This document shows, one piece after another, positions 14,023-23,115 of a stretch of DNA of 64,000 bases (positions are counted from its first letter, which is position 1; each line of letters opens with the position of its first letter). The stretch lies in contig NZ_CP096276.1 in assembly GCF_024662235.1 (NCBI RefSeq), positions 3,968,001 through 4,032,000 on the forward strand, in the 5' to 3' direction. The notes below the pieces were generated by a model. That model was given only the letters and a program-made list of their open reading frames with translations. It ran no database searches and was not told the origin of the DNA. Origin of the DNA: Pimelobacter simplex. Lineage in GTDB: Bacteria > Actinomycetota > Actinomycetes > Propionibacteriales > Nocardioidaceae. A program made the translations under genes and the position numbers.

Positions 14023-15405
14023 TCAGCCGGCGACGCGCGCCGGCAGCCGCGGGCCCAGGGCGCGCTCGGCGAACGCGGCCAGGGCGAGCAGCACGCCGTC
14101 GCCCTGGGGCGGTCCGGCGACCTGGACGCCGACCGGCAGGCCGTCGGACGCCGTCCCGGCCGGCAGCGAGATCGCCGGGAAGCCGGTCAGGTTCCAGACC
14201 TGGGTGAGCCGGGTCCAGTCGGTGAGCCCGACCGGCTGACCGGCCACGGTGCCCGGGTGGGCCAGCCCCGCGTCGAAGGCGACGGTGCTGGTGGTGGGGG
14301 TGATCACCAGGTCGTACTCGCGCAGCAGGGCGTCGCCCTGCGCGACCACCGCGCGCCGGGCGAGCTCGGCGTCGGGACCGGCGCTGCGGGGCAGCCCGCG
14401 GGTGGAGTCGACGAACGAGCGGAGCTCGGGGCTGAGCAGCGCGCGGTCGGCCGGTGCCAGGGCGTCGACCTGGCGGGCGATGGACTGGGCGTAGAGCCGG
14501 TCCCAGGTGTCCTCGACCCCGTCGACGACCAGGTCGAAGGCGGTCACCGCGACTCCTGCGCCGACCAGGTCGGCGACCCAGGTCTCGACGACCTCGCGGA
14601 CCTCCGGGTCGACGGGTGCCCCGTTGATGGTCGGCGCGTAGCCGATCCGCAGGTGCTCGACCGGCCGTCCGCACGCGCGCAGCGCCGGCCCGGGCTCGCT
14701 CCCGGTGTGCCCGGTGAGGACGTCGAGCAGCCGGGCGACGTCGCGCACGCTGCGCGCCATCGGCCCGAGGTGGCCGAGCGTGCCCAGGTCGCTGGGCGGA
14801 TAGGTCGGCACCCGCCCGCTCGTCGGCTTGAGGCCGACCACCCCGGTGAAGGCGGCCGGCAGCCGGATCGAGCCGCCGCCGTCGGTGGCGACGGCGAGCG
14901 GACCGAGCCCGGCAGCGAGTGCCGCGCCCGCGCCTCCGGAGGACCCGCCCGCGGTCCGGGTCGGGCACCACGGGTTGACGGTGCTGCCCGAGACCGGGCT
15001 GGAGGTGACGAAGGACCAGCCGAACTCCGGCGTCGTCGTCTTGCCGACGCAGATCGCGCCTGCTCGTCGTACCAACGTCGCGGCGGGGGCGTCGGCCTGG
15101 GCGACCCGGCCGGCGAAGGGCAGGGCACCGCGCGAGGTCGGCAGCCCCTGGACGTCGATGAGGTCCTTGACCGAGCAGGGGACGCCGTGCAGCGCGCCGA
15201 GCTCGTCGCCGGCCACCACCGCCGCCTCGGCCGCACGGGCCGCCGCGCGGGCGGCCTCCGCGTCGACGCTCACGAAGCAGGACAGCGCGGGGTCGAGCCG
15301 CTCGATCCGGTCGAGGACCGCGTCGACGAGCTCGACCGGCGAGAGCCGCCGGGCCCGGATCTCGGCAGCGGCGGCCTCCGCGGTCAGCTCGTGCAGCGCC
15401 GTCAC
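14023..15405 (-). CDS. amidase (amidase signature family)
   Basis: A 460-residue AS-family amidase. The Ser-cisSer-Lys triad is visible: Lys in VPCSVKDLIDVQGL, the cis-Ser in TAGGSSGGAGAAL and the nucleophilic Ser in TDGGGSIRLPAAFTG. GRVPTYPPSD and VGLKPTSGR follow the normal order. It hydrolyses a carboxylic amide; the specificity is open (the family includes indoleacetamide, aryl-amide and Glu-tRNA enzymes). It is the last gene of a nine-gene operon with a polyamine-type importer, so its substrate probably enters through that transporter. It overlaps the DUF1028 gene by 4 bases (ATGA-type). Confidence 0.85.
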   Translation of the reverse strand: MTALHELTAEAAAAEIRARRLSPVELVDAVLDRIERLDPALSCFVSVDAEAARAAARAAEAAVVAGDELGALHGVPCSVKDLIDVQGLPTSRGALPFAGRVAQADAPAATLVRRAGAICVGKTTTPEFGWSFVTSSPVSGSTVNPWCPTRTAGGSSGGAGAALAAGLGPLAVATDGGGSIRLPAAFTGVVGLKPTSGRVPTYPPSDLGTLGHLGPMARSVRDVARLLDVLTGHTGSEPGPALRACGRPVEHLRIGYAPTINGAPVDPEVREVVETWVADLVGAGVAVTAFDLVVDGVEDTWDRLYAQSIARQVDALAPADRALLSPELRSFVDSTRGLPRSAGPDAELARRAVVAQGDALLREYDLVITPTTSTVAFDAGLAHPGTVAGQPVGLTDWTRLTQVWNLTGFPAISLPAGTASDGLPVGVQVAGPPQGDGVLLALAAFAERALGPRLPARVAG

Positions 15406-16082
15406 GGGGTCACCGCCGGACGCCGGCCGGGCTGCCCGGGCGGGTCGGCCGGGACGAACGCGCCCGTCACGTCGTACGCCGTCCAGTGGGCGCGCCAGCG
15501 CGGGAGCAGCGCGCCGAGCCGGGTCACCGGGTCGGGGTCGTGGTCGACCCGGAGGTCGACGGCGGGCCAGGCCCGGGTGTCGACGACAAGGAGCGCCGCG
15601 GACTCGCGTCCCCGGCGGTCGCCGCCCGCGGCGTCGCCCGCCGCCAGGGCCGCGAGCAGCCGGTCGGCGAGCTCGCCGGGCGTCTCCTCGAAGGCCGCGA
15701 GCATCGCGTGCAGCGGCTCCGCGCCGGCCAGCAGGTTGCCGCCGACGACGACATCGGTCCCGGTGAGGTGACCGGCCCAGCCGGCCACCTCGGCGCCGGT
15801 GTGCGCGGCGGTGCCGTCCGGTCCGGCCAGCAGGACCTGTCGCCGGGCGGCGTCGGGATCGGTCGCCAGCGCCGAGGCGAGCGCGGACGTCGCGCCGTCC
15901 CCGCCTGCGAGCGCGGCGAGCGCACCGCCGGCGAGCGCCGGGTTGACGATCGCCTGGGTCGCGCAGGCGCCGCTGCCGGGCCGGGCGAAGGCCGAGCGGG
16001 CGCCGACACTCGGCCGGGCCGTGGCGATGGCGACACCGAAGCAGCCAGAGCCCGGGTCCCTGGCGACGACGGAGAAGGTCAT
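15402..16082 (-). CDS. DUF1028 family protein (Ntn-hydrolase-like)
   Basis: 226 residues. The family pattern is clear from the first residues: MTFSVVARDPGSGCFGVAIATARPSVGAR, GSGACATQAIVNPALAGGAL, then GTDVVVGGNLLAGAEPLHAML and the DLRVDHDPDPV segment. DUF1028 proteins resemble Ntn-hydrolases and are often encoded near peptidases or amidases of amino-acid catabolism; the reaction is not established. The ATG overlaps the stop of the upstream NTF2-like gene, giving translational coupling within the operon. Confidence 0.8.
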   Translation of the reverse strand: MTFSVVARDPGSGCFGVAIATARPSVGARSAFARPGSGACATQAIVNPALAGGALAALAGGDGATSALASALATDPDAARRQVLLAGPDGTAAHTGAEVAGWAGHLTGTDVVVGGNLLAGAEPLHAMLAAFEETPGELADRLLAALAAGDAAGGDRRGRESAALLVVDTRAWPAVDLRVDHDPDPVTRLGALLPRWRAHWTAYDVTGAFVPADPPGQPGRRPAVTP

Positions 16083-16582
16083 GCCGGCGCCCCGGCGGGG
16101 TCGCGATCGGGGCGCAGGCCCTCGTCCTCGGTGGAGAAGTGCGCGTGCACCACGCGCCACCCGTCGTCCCCGCGACGCAGCACGAGCGTGCTGCGGTAGG
16201 CGGCCGGGTTGTGCTTCAGGTCGCCGCCGACCCAGCGCTTGAACCGGGTCACCCGGTCGGAGGCGATGAAGGCGAGGTCGCCCTCGATCCCGACCCGCAG
16301 CCGCCCGGGCAGGTACGGCGAGACCAGCTCGAACTGCGGCCGGTAGAAGTTCCAGATGTTCTCCCAGTCCGCGAGCCCCTCGTAGGTGTGCCCGTTGGTG
16401 TTGAAGAAGAGGTGCTCGGCACCGGCGTGCCAGACCGTCGAGAGCAGCCCGAAGTCGAGGTGGTCGTTGGCGACCATGTAGGTGTGGTACGCCACGAGCA
16501 GCGCGTGCCGCTCGTCGTCCGTGCCTCCCTCCACCACGAGGTCGAGGCCGGCGTAGCGGTCGGGCAGGTCGAGGGACTCCAT
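16079..16582 (-). CDS. SnoaL/NTF2-like protein
   Basis: About 167 residues with an NTF2-like cone fold. HALLVAYHTYMVANDHLDFGLLSTVW is the opening helix pair, HTYEGLADWENIWNFYRPQFEL the middle, and YRSTLVLRRGDDGWRVVHAHFSTED the terminal sheet typical of nuclear-transport-factor-2/SnoaL proteins. The family includes isomerases, dehydratases and non-catalytic binding proteins. The ATG at 16582 has a GGAGAAG ribosome site; an ATG at 16609, coupled to the LLM stop by ATGA, is the alternative. Its job in this operon is unknown. Confidence 0.7.
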   Translation of the reverse strand: MESLDLPDRYAGLDLVVEGGTDDERHALLVAYHTYMVANDHLDFGLLSTVWHAGAEHLFFNTNGHTYEGLADWENIWNFYRPQFELVSPYLPGRLRVGIEGDLAFIASDRVTRFKRWVGGDLKHNPAAYRSTLVLRRGDDGWRVVHAHFSTEDEGLRPDRDPAGAPA

Positions 16583-16605
16583 GTCTTCTTCTCCTTCTCG
16601 GGGGT

Positions 16606-17586
16606 TCATCGCATCTCGCGCGCGCACGCGGCCAGGGCGGCCAGGTGCGCGGTGAATCCGGGGTTCTCGGCCGCCTGCAGCAGGACGACCTCGTCGACAC
16701 CGGCGTCGGCCAGCCGGCGCAGCCGGGCCGCGACCGCGGTGGCGTCGCCGGCCAGGCAGAGCTCGTCGACGACCCGGTCGGCGACCTCGCCGGGCCGGTC
16801 CTCGCGGGCACAGGCGGCGGTCGCCGCCAGGTCGTCGGGCGTGAGGTCGCCGGCGGTGAGCACCGGCTGCAGCGACGGGATGCGCAGCAGGCGCACCATG
16901 GTCGCGGCCAGGTCGGGCTTGAGCCGGGCGCGGGCCCGGTCGGGGTCGTCGTCCAGCGCGGCGGCGACGAAGGCGGTGATCCGTCCCCGCGTCCCCGGCC
17001 GCTCGGCCGCCCGGTGCTCGCGCGCGATCCGCTCGATCTCGGCGGTCGGGACGTGCGCCGAGATCACGACACCGTCGGCCGTCGCGGCGGTCATCGCGAG
17101 CATCCGGGGGCCGATCGTGCCCACCACCAGCGGCGGCGCCTCGACGGGGAACGACAGCCGGACGTCGCGCAGCCGGTGCACGGGCCCCTCGTGCGCCGCG
17201 ATGCCGTCGCCGAAGAGCGCACGCAGGACGACGAGCGTCTCCTCGAGCGCCGCGACCGGCTGGGCGACGCTGACGCCGAGGTCCTCCAGCACCCGCGGAC
17301 CACCGACACCGAGCCCGAGCACCAGCCGGCCGCCCGAGAGCCGCTGCACCTGGCCGGCCTCCATCGCGATCACGGCCGGCGAGCGGGTGAACGCGCTGAC
17401 CACGCCGATCCCGATCTCGATGCGCCGCGAGCGAGCGGCGACCGCGCCGGCCGTGGCGAACGCTCCCGGCCAATAGGGGTTCTCCGCGATCCACACGCTG
17501 TCGAGGCCCGCCCGGTCGGCGTCCTCGACCAGCGCGAGCGCCGCGCTCGGGTCGAGCGCCTGGGGGTAGCCGATCCCGATCTTCAC
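16606..17586 (-). CDS. LLM-class flavin-dependent oxidoreductase
   Basis: A 326-residue TIM-barrel flavoprotein of the luciferase-like group. KIGIGYPQALDPSAALALVEDADRAGLDSVWIAEN is the first strand-helix, RIEIGIGVVSAFTRSPAVIAMEAGQVQRLSGGRLVLGLGVGGP the diagnostic central part, and ADGVVISAHVPTAEI a late loop. Many actinobacterial members use F420 rather than FMN; the sequence alone does not settle this. The start is a GTG overlapping the M20 peptidase stop. In the operon it may oxidise the product released by the hydrolases. Confidence 0.8.
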   Translation of the reverse strand: MKIGIGYPQALDPSAALALVEDADRAGLDSVWIAENPYWPGAFATAGAVAARSRRIEIGIGVVSAFTRSPAVIAMEAGQVQRLSGGRLVLGLGVGGPRVLEDLGVSVAQPVAALEETLVVLRALFGDGIAAHEGPVHRLRDVRLSFPVEAPPLVVGTIGPRMLAMTAATADGVVISAHVPTAEIERIAREHRAAERPGTRGRITAFVAAALDDDPDRARARLKPDLAATMVRLLRIPSLQPVLTAGDLTPDDLAATAACAREDRPGEVADRVVDELCLAGDATAVAARLRRLADAGVDEVVLLQAAENPGFTAHLAALAACAREMR

Positions 17587-18887
17587 CGCTGCTCCTCCTC
17601 GCTCCGCCGGGCCACGGCTGCCGCGATCGCCGCGGCCGCCCGCATCCCGTAGCGGAAGTCGTCGACGCGGAGGTTCTCGTCCACGCCGTGGTTGTTCTGG
17701 TCGGCACCGGCGAGCGGCACCAGCAGGACCGGGGCGTCCAGGCCCTCGGCCAGGACGGCCAGCGGCAGCGTCCCGCCGAGCGACGTCACCACCACGGGCT
17801 CCGCTCCCCCGGCACTGCCGATCGCGGCGGCCACCTCGTCGAGGACGGGATCGCCGGGCGCGCACCGGTAGGGCTCGGTGACGCCGATGACGCGCGCGCT
17901 CACCCCGCGGAACCGCTCCAGGTGCGCGGCGACCAGGGCGCCGACGCGCACGGCCGACTGCCCGGGGACCAGGCGGCACTCGACCTTGGCGTGCGCCCGG
18001 TGCGGGACGACCGTCTTCATGCCGGGCCCCTGGTGGCCGCCACCGATCCCGGCCAGGCCGACGTGCGGCACGAGCACCGGACGGCGGCCGTCCGGGTCGC
18101 GCGGGTCGGGGTCGGGCGCGAGCGCGCCGTCGGCGAAGCCGGCGACGGCGACCGTGCCGTCGGCCGCGTGCAGCGAGGCGAGCGCACCGACCAGCAGCGT
18201 GAGCGCGTTGTCGACCGCGCCGCCGTACGTGCCGCCGTGGAGGTCGCGATCGGCACCGACGGCGCTCACGTCGAGGTAGACGAGACCGCGGCAGCCCCGG
18301 ACCACCGTCGGCGCGCCGCTGGGGTGCAGCGCACCGTCGGTGGCGACGACCAGGTCGGCGCCGACGGCCGAGCGGTGCGCGGCGAGCACCGGGCCCAGGG
18401 ACGGCGAGGTGATCTCCTCCTCGCCGTCGACGATCACCGTGAGGTCGATCGGGAGACCGGGGTGTGCCGCCAGCAGCGCGTGCAGGCCGTGCAGGACGGC
18501 GAGGTGCTGGCCCTTGTTGTCCGCGCTGCCGCGGCCGTAGACCCGTCCGTCCCGCTGCTCGGGTGCGAACGGTGCCGACGACCAGCCGTCGGCCGCGGCG
18601 GCCGGCTGCACGTCGTAGTGGCCGTAGAACACCAGGCGCGGCGCGCCCGGAGGCCCGGGGCGGCGCCCGACCACGGCCGGGTGGCCGGCGGTCTCGACGA
18701 CCCGGCCGGCGAACCCGCAGGCCTCCATCCGGGCCCGGAGCTGCTCGGCCGCGGCACGCACGCCCTCGCCCGTCGAGCTCACGCTCGGCTGGGCGACGTG
18801 CTCGGCGAGGACCGCGAGCGCGGCGTCGAGGTCGTCGTCGAGGCGCGCGAACACGTCGTCCAGCAGGGCCGGCCCGGTCACCGTCAC
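17583..18887 (-). CDS. M20-family peptidase / dipeptidase
   Basis: A 434-residue zinc hydrolase. RLVFYGHYDVQPAAAADGW gives the first metal His-Asp, GRGSADNKGQHLAVLHGL the bridging Asp, VIVDGEEEITSP the catalytic Glu pair, and DQNNHGVDENLRVDDF the C-terminal His of the M20 site. GGTYGGAVDNALTLLVGAL is the lid domain. This fits the dipeptidase/carboxypeptidase branch that cleaves small peptides or N-acyl amino acids. The GTG start overlaps the ABC ATPase stop (GTGA). It is probably the first enzyme acting on the imported compound. Confidence 0.82.
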   Translation of the reverse strand: MTVTGPALLDDVFARLDDDLDAALAVLAEHVAQPSVSSTGEGVRAAAEQLRARMEACGFAGRVVETAGHPAVVGRRPGPPGAPRLVFYGHYDVQPAAAADGWSSAPFAPEQRDGRVYGRGSADNKGQHLAVLHGLHALLAAHPGLPIDLTVIVDGEEEITSPSLGPVLAAHRSAVGADLVVATDGALHPSGAPTVVRGCRGLVYLDVSAVGADRDLHGGTYGGAVDNALTLLVGALASLHAADGTVAVAGFADGALAPDPDPRDPDGRRPVLVPHVGLAGIGGGHQGPGMKTVVPHRAHAKVECRLVPGQSAVRVGALVAAHLERFRGVSARVIGVTEPYRCAPGDPVLDEVAAAIGSAGGAEPVVVTSLGGTLPLAVLAEGLDAPVLLVPLAGADQNNHGVDENLRVDDFRYGMRAAAAIAAAVARRSEEEQR

Positions 18888-19996
18888 GAGGCACCGCCGT
18901 CGGGGTCGTGGACGAGGGTCGCCGAGGCCGCGTGCCAGCCGATCCGGCCGGCGCCGCCGACGTCCGGGACCGTCGTACCGGCGGGGACGCGCGAGCGCAG
19001 GACGACATCGCCCAGCGCGGGGACCCGCCAGGTCAGGTCGCGGATCGGACCGTGGAACTTGCTGCTCACCAGGCACGCGTCGAGCACGACGTCCGCGCTC
19101 GCGCCGGGGTCGAGCAGCACGTCCTCGGGCTTGAGCGCCAGCGCGGCCGCCCCCGGCACTTCGGCCGACGCGGCCGGCTCGGCCCGCCCGGCCGGCTCGG
19201 CGAGGGCGACCGCGGTCGCGCCGACCAGGAAGCGGGGCGCACCGCCCGAGCGGTCCACCTGCCCGGCGAGCAGGTTGGAGGCACCGACGAAGCGCGCGGT
19301 GTAGGCGAACTCCGGGCGCCGGAAGATGTCCTCCGGCGGAGCCACCTCGAGGATCCGCCCGTCGGCCATGACCGCCACCCGGTCGGCCATCGACATCGCC
19401 TCGTCCTGGTCGTGGGTGACCATCACGGTGGTGACGCCGACCTTGCGGATGATCGACTCGACCTCGGCCCGCATCCGGTCGCGCAGGTTCGCGTCGAGCG
19501 CCGAGAACGGCTCGTCCAGCAGCAGGATCCGCGGATCGGGGGCGAGGGCCCGGGCGAGCGCCGCCCGTTGCGACTGGCCGCCGGAGAGCTGGCCGGGCTC
19601 GACCTCGGCGAGCTCCTCGAGCCCGACGAGCGCCAGCATCTCGGCCACCCGCTGCCGGCGGGCGGTCCGGGACATCCGGCGGCGCAGGCCGTACTCGATG
19701 TTCTTGGCCACGCTGAGGTGCGGGAACAGGGCGTGGTTCTGGAAGACCAGCCCGAGGTCGCGCCGCCACGGCGGGGTGAGCGTCACGTCGTCGTCGCCGA
19801 AGTGGATGGTCCCCGCGGTGGGGGTGACCAGACCGGCGATCGCGCGCAGGGTGGTCGACTTGCCGCACCCGCTCTGCCCGAGCAGCGCGGTGATCTCCCC
19901 CGGCGCCATGGTCAGGTCGAGGTCGGTGACCACCGGCCCCTTGCCGTAGTCGACCGTGACGCCGGCGAGCGCGACCCGCTGCGAAGATCCCGTCAT
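18884..19996 (-). CDS. ABC importer ATPase, polyamine/iron type (PotA/FbpC-like)
   Basis: 370 residues. The N-terminal ATPase domain has Walker A GQSGCGKST, Q-loop LVFQNHALFPHLSV, signature QLSGGQSQRAALARAL, Walker B ILLLDEPFSALD and the switch His in VMVTHDQDEAM. Residues 250-365 are a TOBE-like regulatory domain (KPEDVLLDPGA, GRIGWHAASATLV). This build is that of the CUT1/polyamine-Fe(III) group. The gene overlaps both neighbours by 4 bases. It energises the two downstream-overlapping permeases. Confidence 0.85.
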   Translation of the reverse strand: MTGSSQRVALAGVTVDYGKGPVVTDLDLTMAPGEITALLGQSGCGKSTTLRAIAGLVTPTAGTIHFGDDDVTLTPPWRRDLGLVFQNHALFPHLSVAKNIEYGLRRRMSRTARRQRVAEMLALVGLEELAEVEPGQLSGGQSQRAALARALAPDPRILLLDEPFSALDANLRDRMRAEVESIIRKVGVTTVMVTHDQDEAMSMADRVAVMADGRILEVAPPEDIFRRPEFAYTARFVGASNLLAGQVDRSGGAPRFLVGATAVALAEPAGRAEPAASAEVPGAAALALKPEDVLLDPGASADVVLDACLVSSKFHGPIRDLTWRVPALGDVVLRSRVPAGTTVPDVGGAGRIGWHAASATLVHDPDGGAS

Positions 19997-20814
19997 TGAA
20001 GCAACCTCACTCGTAGGAATCGCTCCACGGCGGCGGCGGCCACCAGGAGGAGAACAGCCAGCAGCAACGACAGGGCGGCGAGCACCGGCGTGCGGTTGCT
20101 GGCCATCTGCTGGTAGATGCTGATCGGCAGGGGACGCTGGTCCGAGGGCGCCAGGAACAGCGAGAGCGGCACGTTGACGAACGACAGCGTGAACGCGAAC
20201 ACCGAGCTCGCGATCAGGGCCGGCCGGAGCATCGGGAACGTGACCGTGGTCAGCACCCGCGCCGGCGACGAGCCGAGCGCCATCGCGGTCGCCTCGTACG
20301 ACGTGCCCTGGGCCTGCAGGGCTCCGGCGACCAGCCGGATCACGAACGGCGCGACGAAGACGCCGTGCGCCACCACCAGACCAGCCAGGCCGACCTGGAT
20401 CTGGAGCTGGTTGATGACCTGGAGGATCGCCAGGCCGACGACGATCTGCGGGACGACGATCGGCCCCATCAGCACCGACGTCGCGCCGGCACCGGTCATC
20501 CAGCGTGGTCCCCGGGTCACCGCGAACGCCGCGGAGACGCCGAGCACCAGGGCGAGCGCGGTGGCCCCGATCCCGATCTTGGCGCTGGTCAGCGTGCCGT
20601 CGATGAACTCGTCGTAGGTCAGCAGGTCGGCGAACCAGTGCAGCGTGAAGCCACGCATCCGGTCGGGGAAGGTCGGGGAGTCGTTGAAGGCCTGGAGGAC
20701 GACCGGGAGCACCGGGCCGAGCACGAAGGCGAAGCCGAGCACGATCGTCGACGTCCGCAGCACCCGCCAGGCGGCCCAGCCCTGCTGGCGCCGACGACGC
20801 GGCCGGGCGCTCAT
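19993..20814 (-). CDS. ABC permease, PotC-like
   Basis: A 273-residue inner-membrane permease with six helices. The EAA loop reads SYEATAMALGSSPARVLTTVTFPMLRPALIASS, the coupling segment for the ATPase. Sequence order and size match PotC/FbpB-half permeases. The ATG overlaps the stop of the first permease gene (ATGA). Confidence 0.83.
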   Translation of the reverse strand: MSARPRRRRQQGWAAWRVLRTSTIVLGFAFVLGPVLPVVLQAFNDSPTFPDRMRGFTLHWFADLLTYDEFIDGTLTSAKIGIGATALALVLGVSAAFAVTRGPRWMTGAGATSVLMGPIVVPQIVVGLAILQVINQLQIQVGLAGLVVAHGVFVAPFVIRLVAGALQAQGTSYEATAMALGSSPARVLTTVTFPMLRPALIASSVFAFTLSFVNVPLSLFLAPSDQRPLPISIYQQMASNRTPVLAALSLLLAVLLLVAAAAVERFLRVRLLQ

Positions 20815-21716
20815 CGGGACACCTCGCGCGCGGCGCTGCGGCTGAGGACCCGGCCGTAGATGCCGACGAGGAGCAGGCCGAGCCCGACGAGCAGCACCGA
20901 GCTGGCCGCGGCGAGCGTCGGGTTGAACGTGTTGACGAGCTGGCTCACCAGCGTGGTGAGCACGAGGTTGCGCTCGCCGCCGAGGAACCGGGCGTTGACG
21001 AACGCGCTCAGCGCCATCGCCAGGCCCACGATCGAGGCGGCGAGGATCCCCGGCCGGCACAGCGGGAGGACGACGCGGAAGACCGTCCGTACCGGCGAGA
21101 CCCCGAGGGTGAGCGAGGCCTCGAGCAGGTCCTTGGAGACGGTGCGCGCGATCGGGTAGAGCGTGAGCACCACGAACGGGACGACGAAGTGGACCGTGCC
21201 GATCGTCATCGCGATCTCGGTCTCCGCGACCCGGCCGGGGCTACCGCCCCACAAGGGCCGCAGCGCGTTGACCACGCGGTAGCCGAGGCCGCCCTCCACG
21301 AAGAGCCCCATCCAGCCGAGCACGGTGATCACCGGTCCGGACAGGATCGGCGCGACCAGGAGGAACAGCCACACCGAGCTGACCTCCCGGCGCCGGAAGG
21401 CGGTCAGCGCGACCACCAGCGCGAGCCCGATGAGCACGCTGGCCACGCCGCCGATCACGCTGACCCGCAGCGTGCGCAGCATGACGTCGCGGTAGATCGG
21501 GTCGGTCAGCAGCCGGTCGTAGTTGCCCCACGTCTCGTGCGCCGCGCTCGGGTCGCCCAGCGGGTTGGGCTGCAGGCTCTGGTGGAAGATGACCGCCGCC
21601 GGCGCCAGCACGGCGAGGGCGAAGGCGACGACGGCGGGCAGCACGGACAGGCCCGACGAGCCGATGACGTGGCTCGTCGACCTCCGCGCGCCCGCACGCC
21701 GCCGCAGTGGTGTCAC
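20811..21716 (-). CDS. ABC permease, PotB-like
   Basis: A 301-residue permease with six helices. The EAA loop is LLEASLTLGVSPVRTVFRVVLPLCRPGI, and the N-terminal hydrophobic anchor is SVLPAVVAFALAVLAPAAVIF. It pairs with the following PotC-like permease. The GTG start overlaps the stop of the binding-protein gene (GTGA). Confidence 0.83.
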   Translation of the reverse strand: MTPLRRRAGARRSTSHVIGSSGLSVLPAVVAFALAVLAPAAVIFHQSLQPNPLGDPSAAHETWGNYDRLLTDPIYRDVMLRTLRVSVIGGVASVLIGLALVVALTAFRRREVSSVWLFLLVAPILSGPVITVLGWMGLFVEGGLGYRVVNALRPLWGGSPGRVAETEIAMTIGTVHFVVPFVVLTLYPIARTVSKDLLEASLTLGVSPVRTVFRVVLPLCRPGILAASIVGLAMALSAFVNARFLGGERNLVLTTLVSQLVNTFNPTLAAASSVLLVGLGLLLVGIYGRVLSRSAAREVSR

Positions 21717-22942
21717 TCCCACGAGGGCAGCACCTCGGAGTTCAGCCGCTCGGTCCACTCGGCCCGCTTGTTGGCGATCTCGCCCAGGTCGAAGAACCGG
21801 ACCTGGTCGAGGATCTCGGACGCGAGCGGCACCTTGCCGGCGACCTTCGGCGCGATCGTGGCCTTGGTGTTGGCCGGCGAGCCCAGCCACTCTCCGCAGA
21901 AGGCGGTCTGCACGTCGGCGTCGAAGGCGACGTCGAGGAAGACGTGCGCGAGGTCCTCGTTGGGCCGGCCCTTGACGATCGCCATCGTGTTGTCGGCGGC
22001 GATCGCCTTCTCCTGCGGGAAGTCGAAGGAGAAGCCGACGCCCGCGTCGTTCGCGCCGAGCAGCGAGTAGTTGAACTCGGGGACGACGTCCACCTCGCCG
22101 CCCTTGGCCCGGTCGGCCCACTCGGTCCAGAAGTACTGGAGCACGGCGGGATCGAGCTTGGCCAGCGCCTTGAGCCCGGGGTCGATGTCGGTGGCCGAGC
22201 CGCCGTTGAGCTCGGCGGCCATGATCAGGAACATCGGCATCTGGGTGTGCCCGATGCCCGGCAGGCCGAGCCGGCCGGCGAGCTCGGGACGCCACAGGTC
22301 GCCCCAGCTCGTCAGCGCCGGCACCCCCTTGGCCCGGGTCAGGCCGAAGGCGACGAGCCCGTAGGAGATGCCGTAGGGGAAGAGCTTGGCCCAGTCGGCG
22401 ATGTCGGCGGCGTTCGGGACGCGCCGGGTGTCGATGTCGGTCAGCAGCCCCTGGCGGTTGGCCTGGTAGACGTTCTCGCCCGAGTTGATGAACACGTCGA
22501 CCGTCGGCGAGCCGATCTGGGCCAAGAGCTTGTTGAACCGCTCGCCGCCCGAGCCGGTGTCGTACTGCACCTTGGCGCCGGTGAGCTTGCGGAAGACCGG
22601 CTCGACGGTCTCCTTGAAGGCGCGCTCGGTCTCACCGCCCCACACCGAGACCGACAGCGTGCGGCCACTCCCGTCGGGGATGCCGGTCCCCGCCGAGCCC
22701 GGCGAGGTGCTCGCGTCGCTGCCGCACGCCGCCAGCAGCGTCGGCGCGGCCGCGACACCGGCGCCGATGCCCAGCCACTTGAGGACGTCGCGGCGCGAGC
22801 CGCTCGCCGTGGCGAGGGCGCCGAGCGAGGCGCGCACCTGCGCCAGGTGCGCCGACGACCCGAGCCGGGTCGCGACGTCGTGTGCCCATTCGTCGCGCTC
22901 CCCGAGCCTGTGCGACGCCTTCTGCGAACCGATGAGAGACAT
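21713..22942 (-). CDS. extracellular solute-binding lipoprotein, PotD/Fbp type, Tat signal
   Basis: 409 residues. A twin-arginine motif (SRRDVLKW, residues 49-56) is followed by a hydrophobic stretch and a lipobox (LLAAC), so the mature protein is a Tat-exported lipoprotein. The first 48 residues form an unusually long charged leader; a GTG at 22831 could shorten it, but AAGGAG precedes the ATG at 22942. The mature part (LSVSVWGGETERAFKETVEPVFRKLTGAKVQYDTGSGGERF...) is a class D binding protein of the polyamine/iron/thiamine group. It is the first gene of the nine-gene operon and starts from the promoter shared with the MocR regulator. Confidence 0.85.
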   Translation of the reverse strand: MSLIGSQKASHRLGERDEWAHDVATRLGSSAHLAQVRASLGALATASGSRRDVLKWLGIGAGVAAAPTLLAACGSDASTSPGSAGTGIPDGSGRTLSVSVWGGETERAFKETVEPVFRKLTGAKVQYDTGSGGERFNKLLAQIGSPTVDVFINSGENVYQANRQGLLTDIDTRRVPNAADIADWAKLFPYGISYGLVAFGLTRAKGVPALTSWGDLWRPELAGRLGLPGIGHTQMPMFLIMAAELNGGSATDIDPGLKALAKLDPAVLQYFWTEWADRAKGGEVDVVPEFNYSLLGANDAGVGFSFDFPQEKAIAADNTMAIVKGRPNEDLAHVFLDVAFDADVQTAFCGEWLGSPANTKATIAPKVAGKVPLASEILDQVRFFDLGEIANKRAEWTERLNSEVLPSWE

Positions 22943-22978
22943 GAACCCGCTCCTTGGAAATCAACCCGGTTGGTCTGA

Positions 22979-23096
22979 TTTGGATTGCAAGACTCTGACA
23001 TATTGGATTGGCTTTACGTGACCAATTTCAGATATCAGGTAGTCTGCGGAGGAACGCTCTGCTCGTACATATCCAATCTGCCGCATATTGGCATTG
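22979..23096. promoter_or_regulatory. divergent promoter with clustered ATTGG/CCAAT half-sites
   Basis: This AT-rich gap carries at least six ATTGG-like half-sites in both orientations. They include TTTGGATTGCAA (22979-22990), ATATTGGATTGG (23000-23011), CCAAT (23022-23026), ATATCCAAT (23069-23077) and CATATTGG (23084-23091). Two pairs form dyads: ATTGG-N10-CCAAT and CCAAT-N9-ATTGG. MocR-type regulators usually bind repeated half-sites upstream of divergent targets. It very likely controls both the ABC/hydrolase operon and the MocR gene itself. Confidence 0.6.
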
Positions 23097-23115
23097 AAAT
23101 GCAGAGGAAAGGCAC

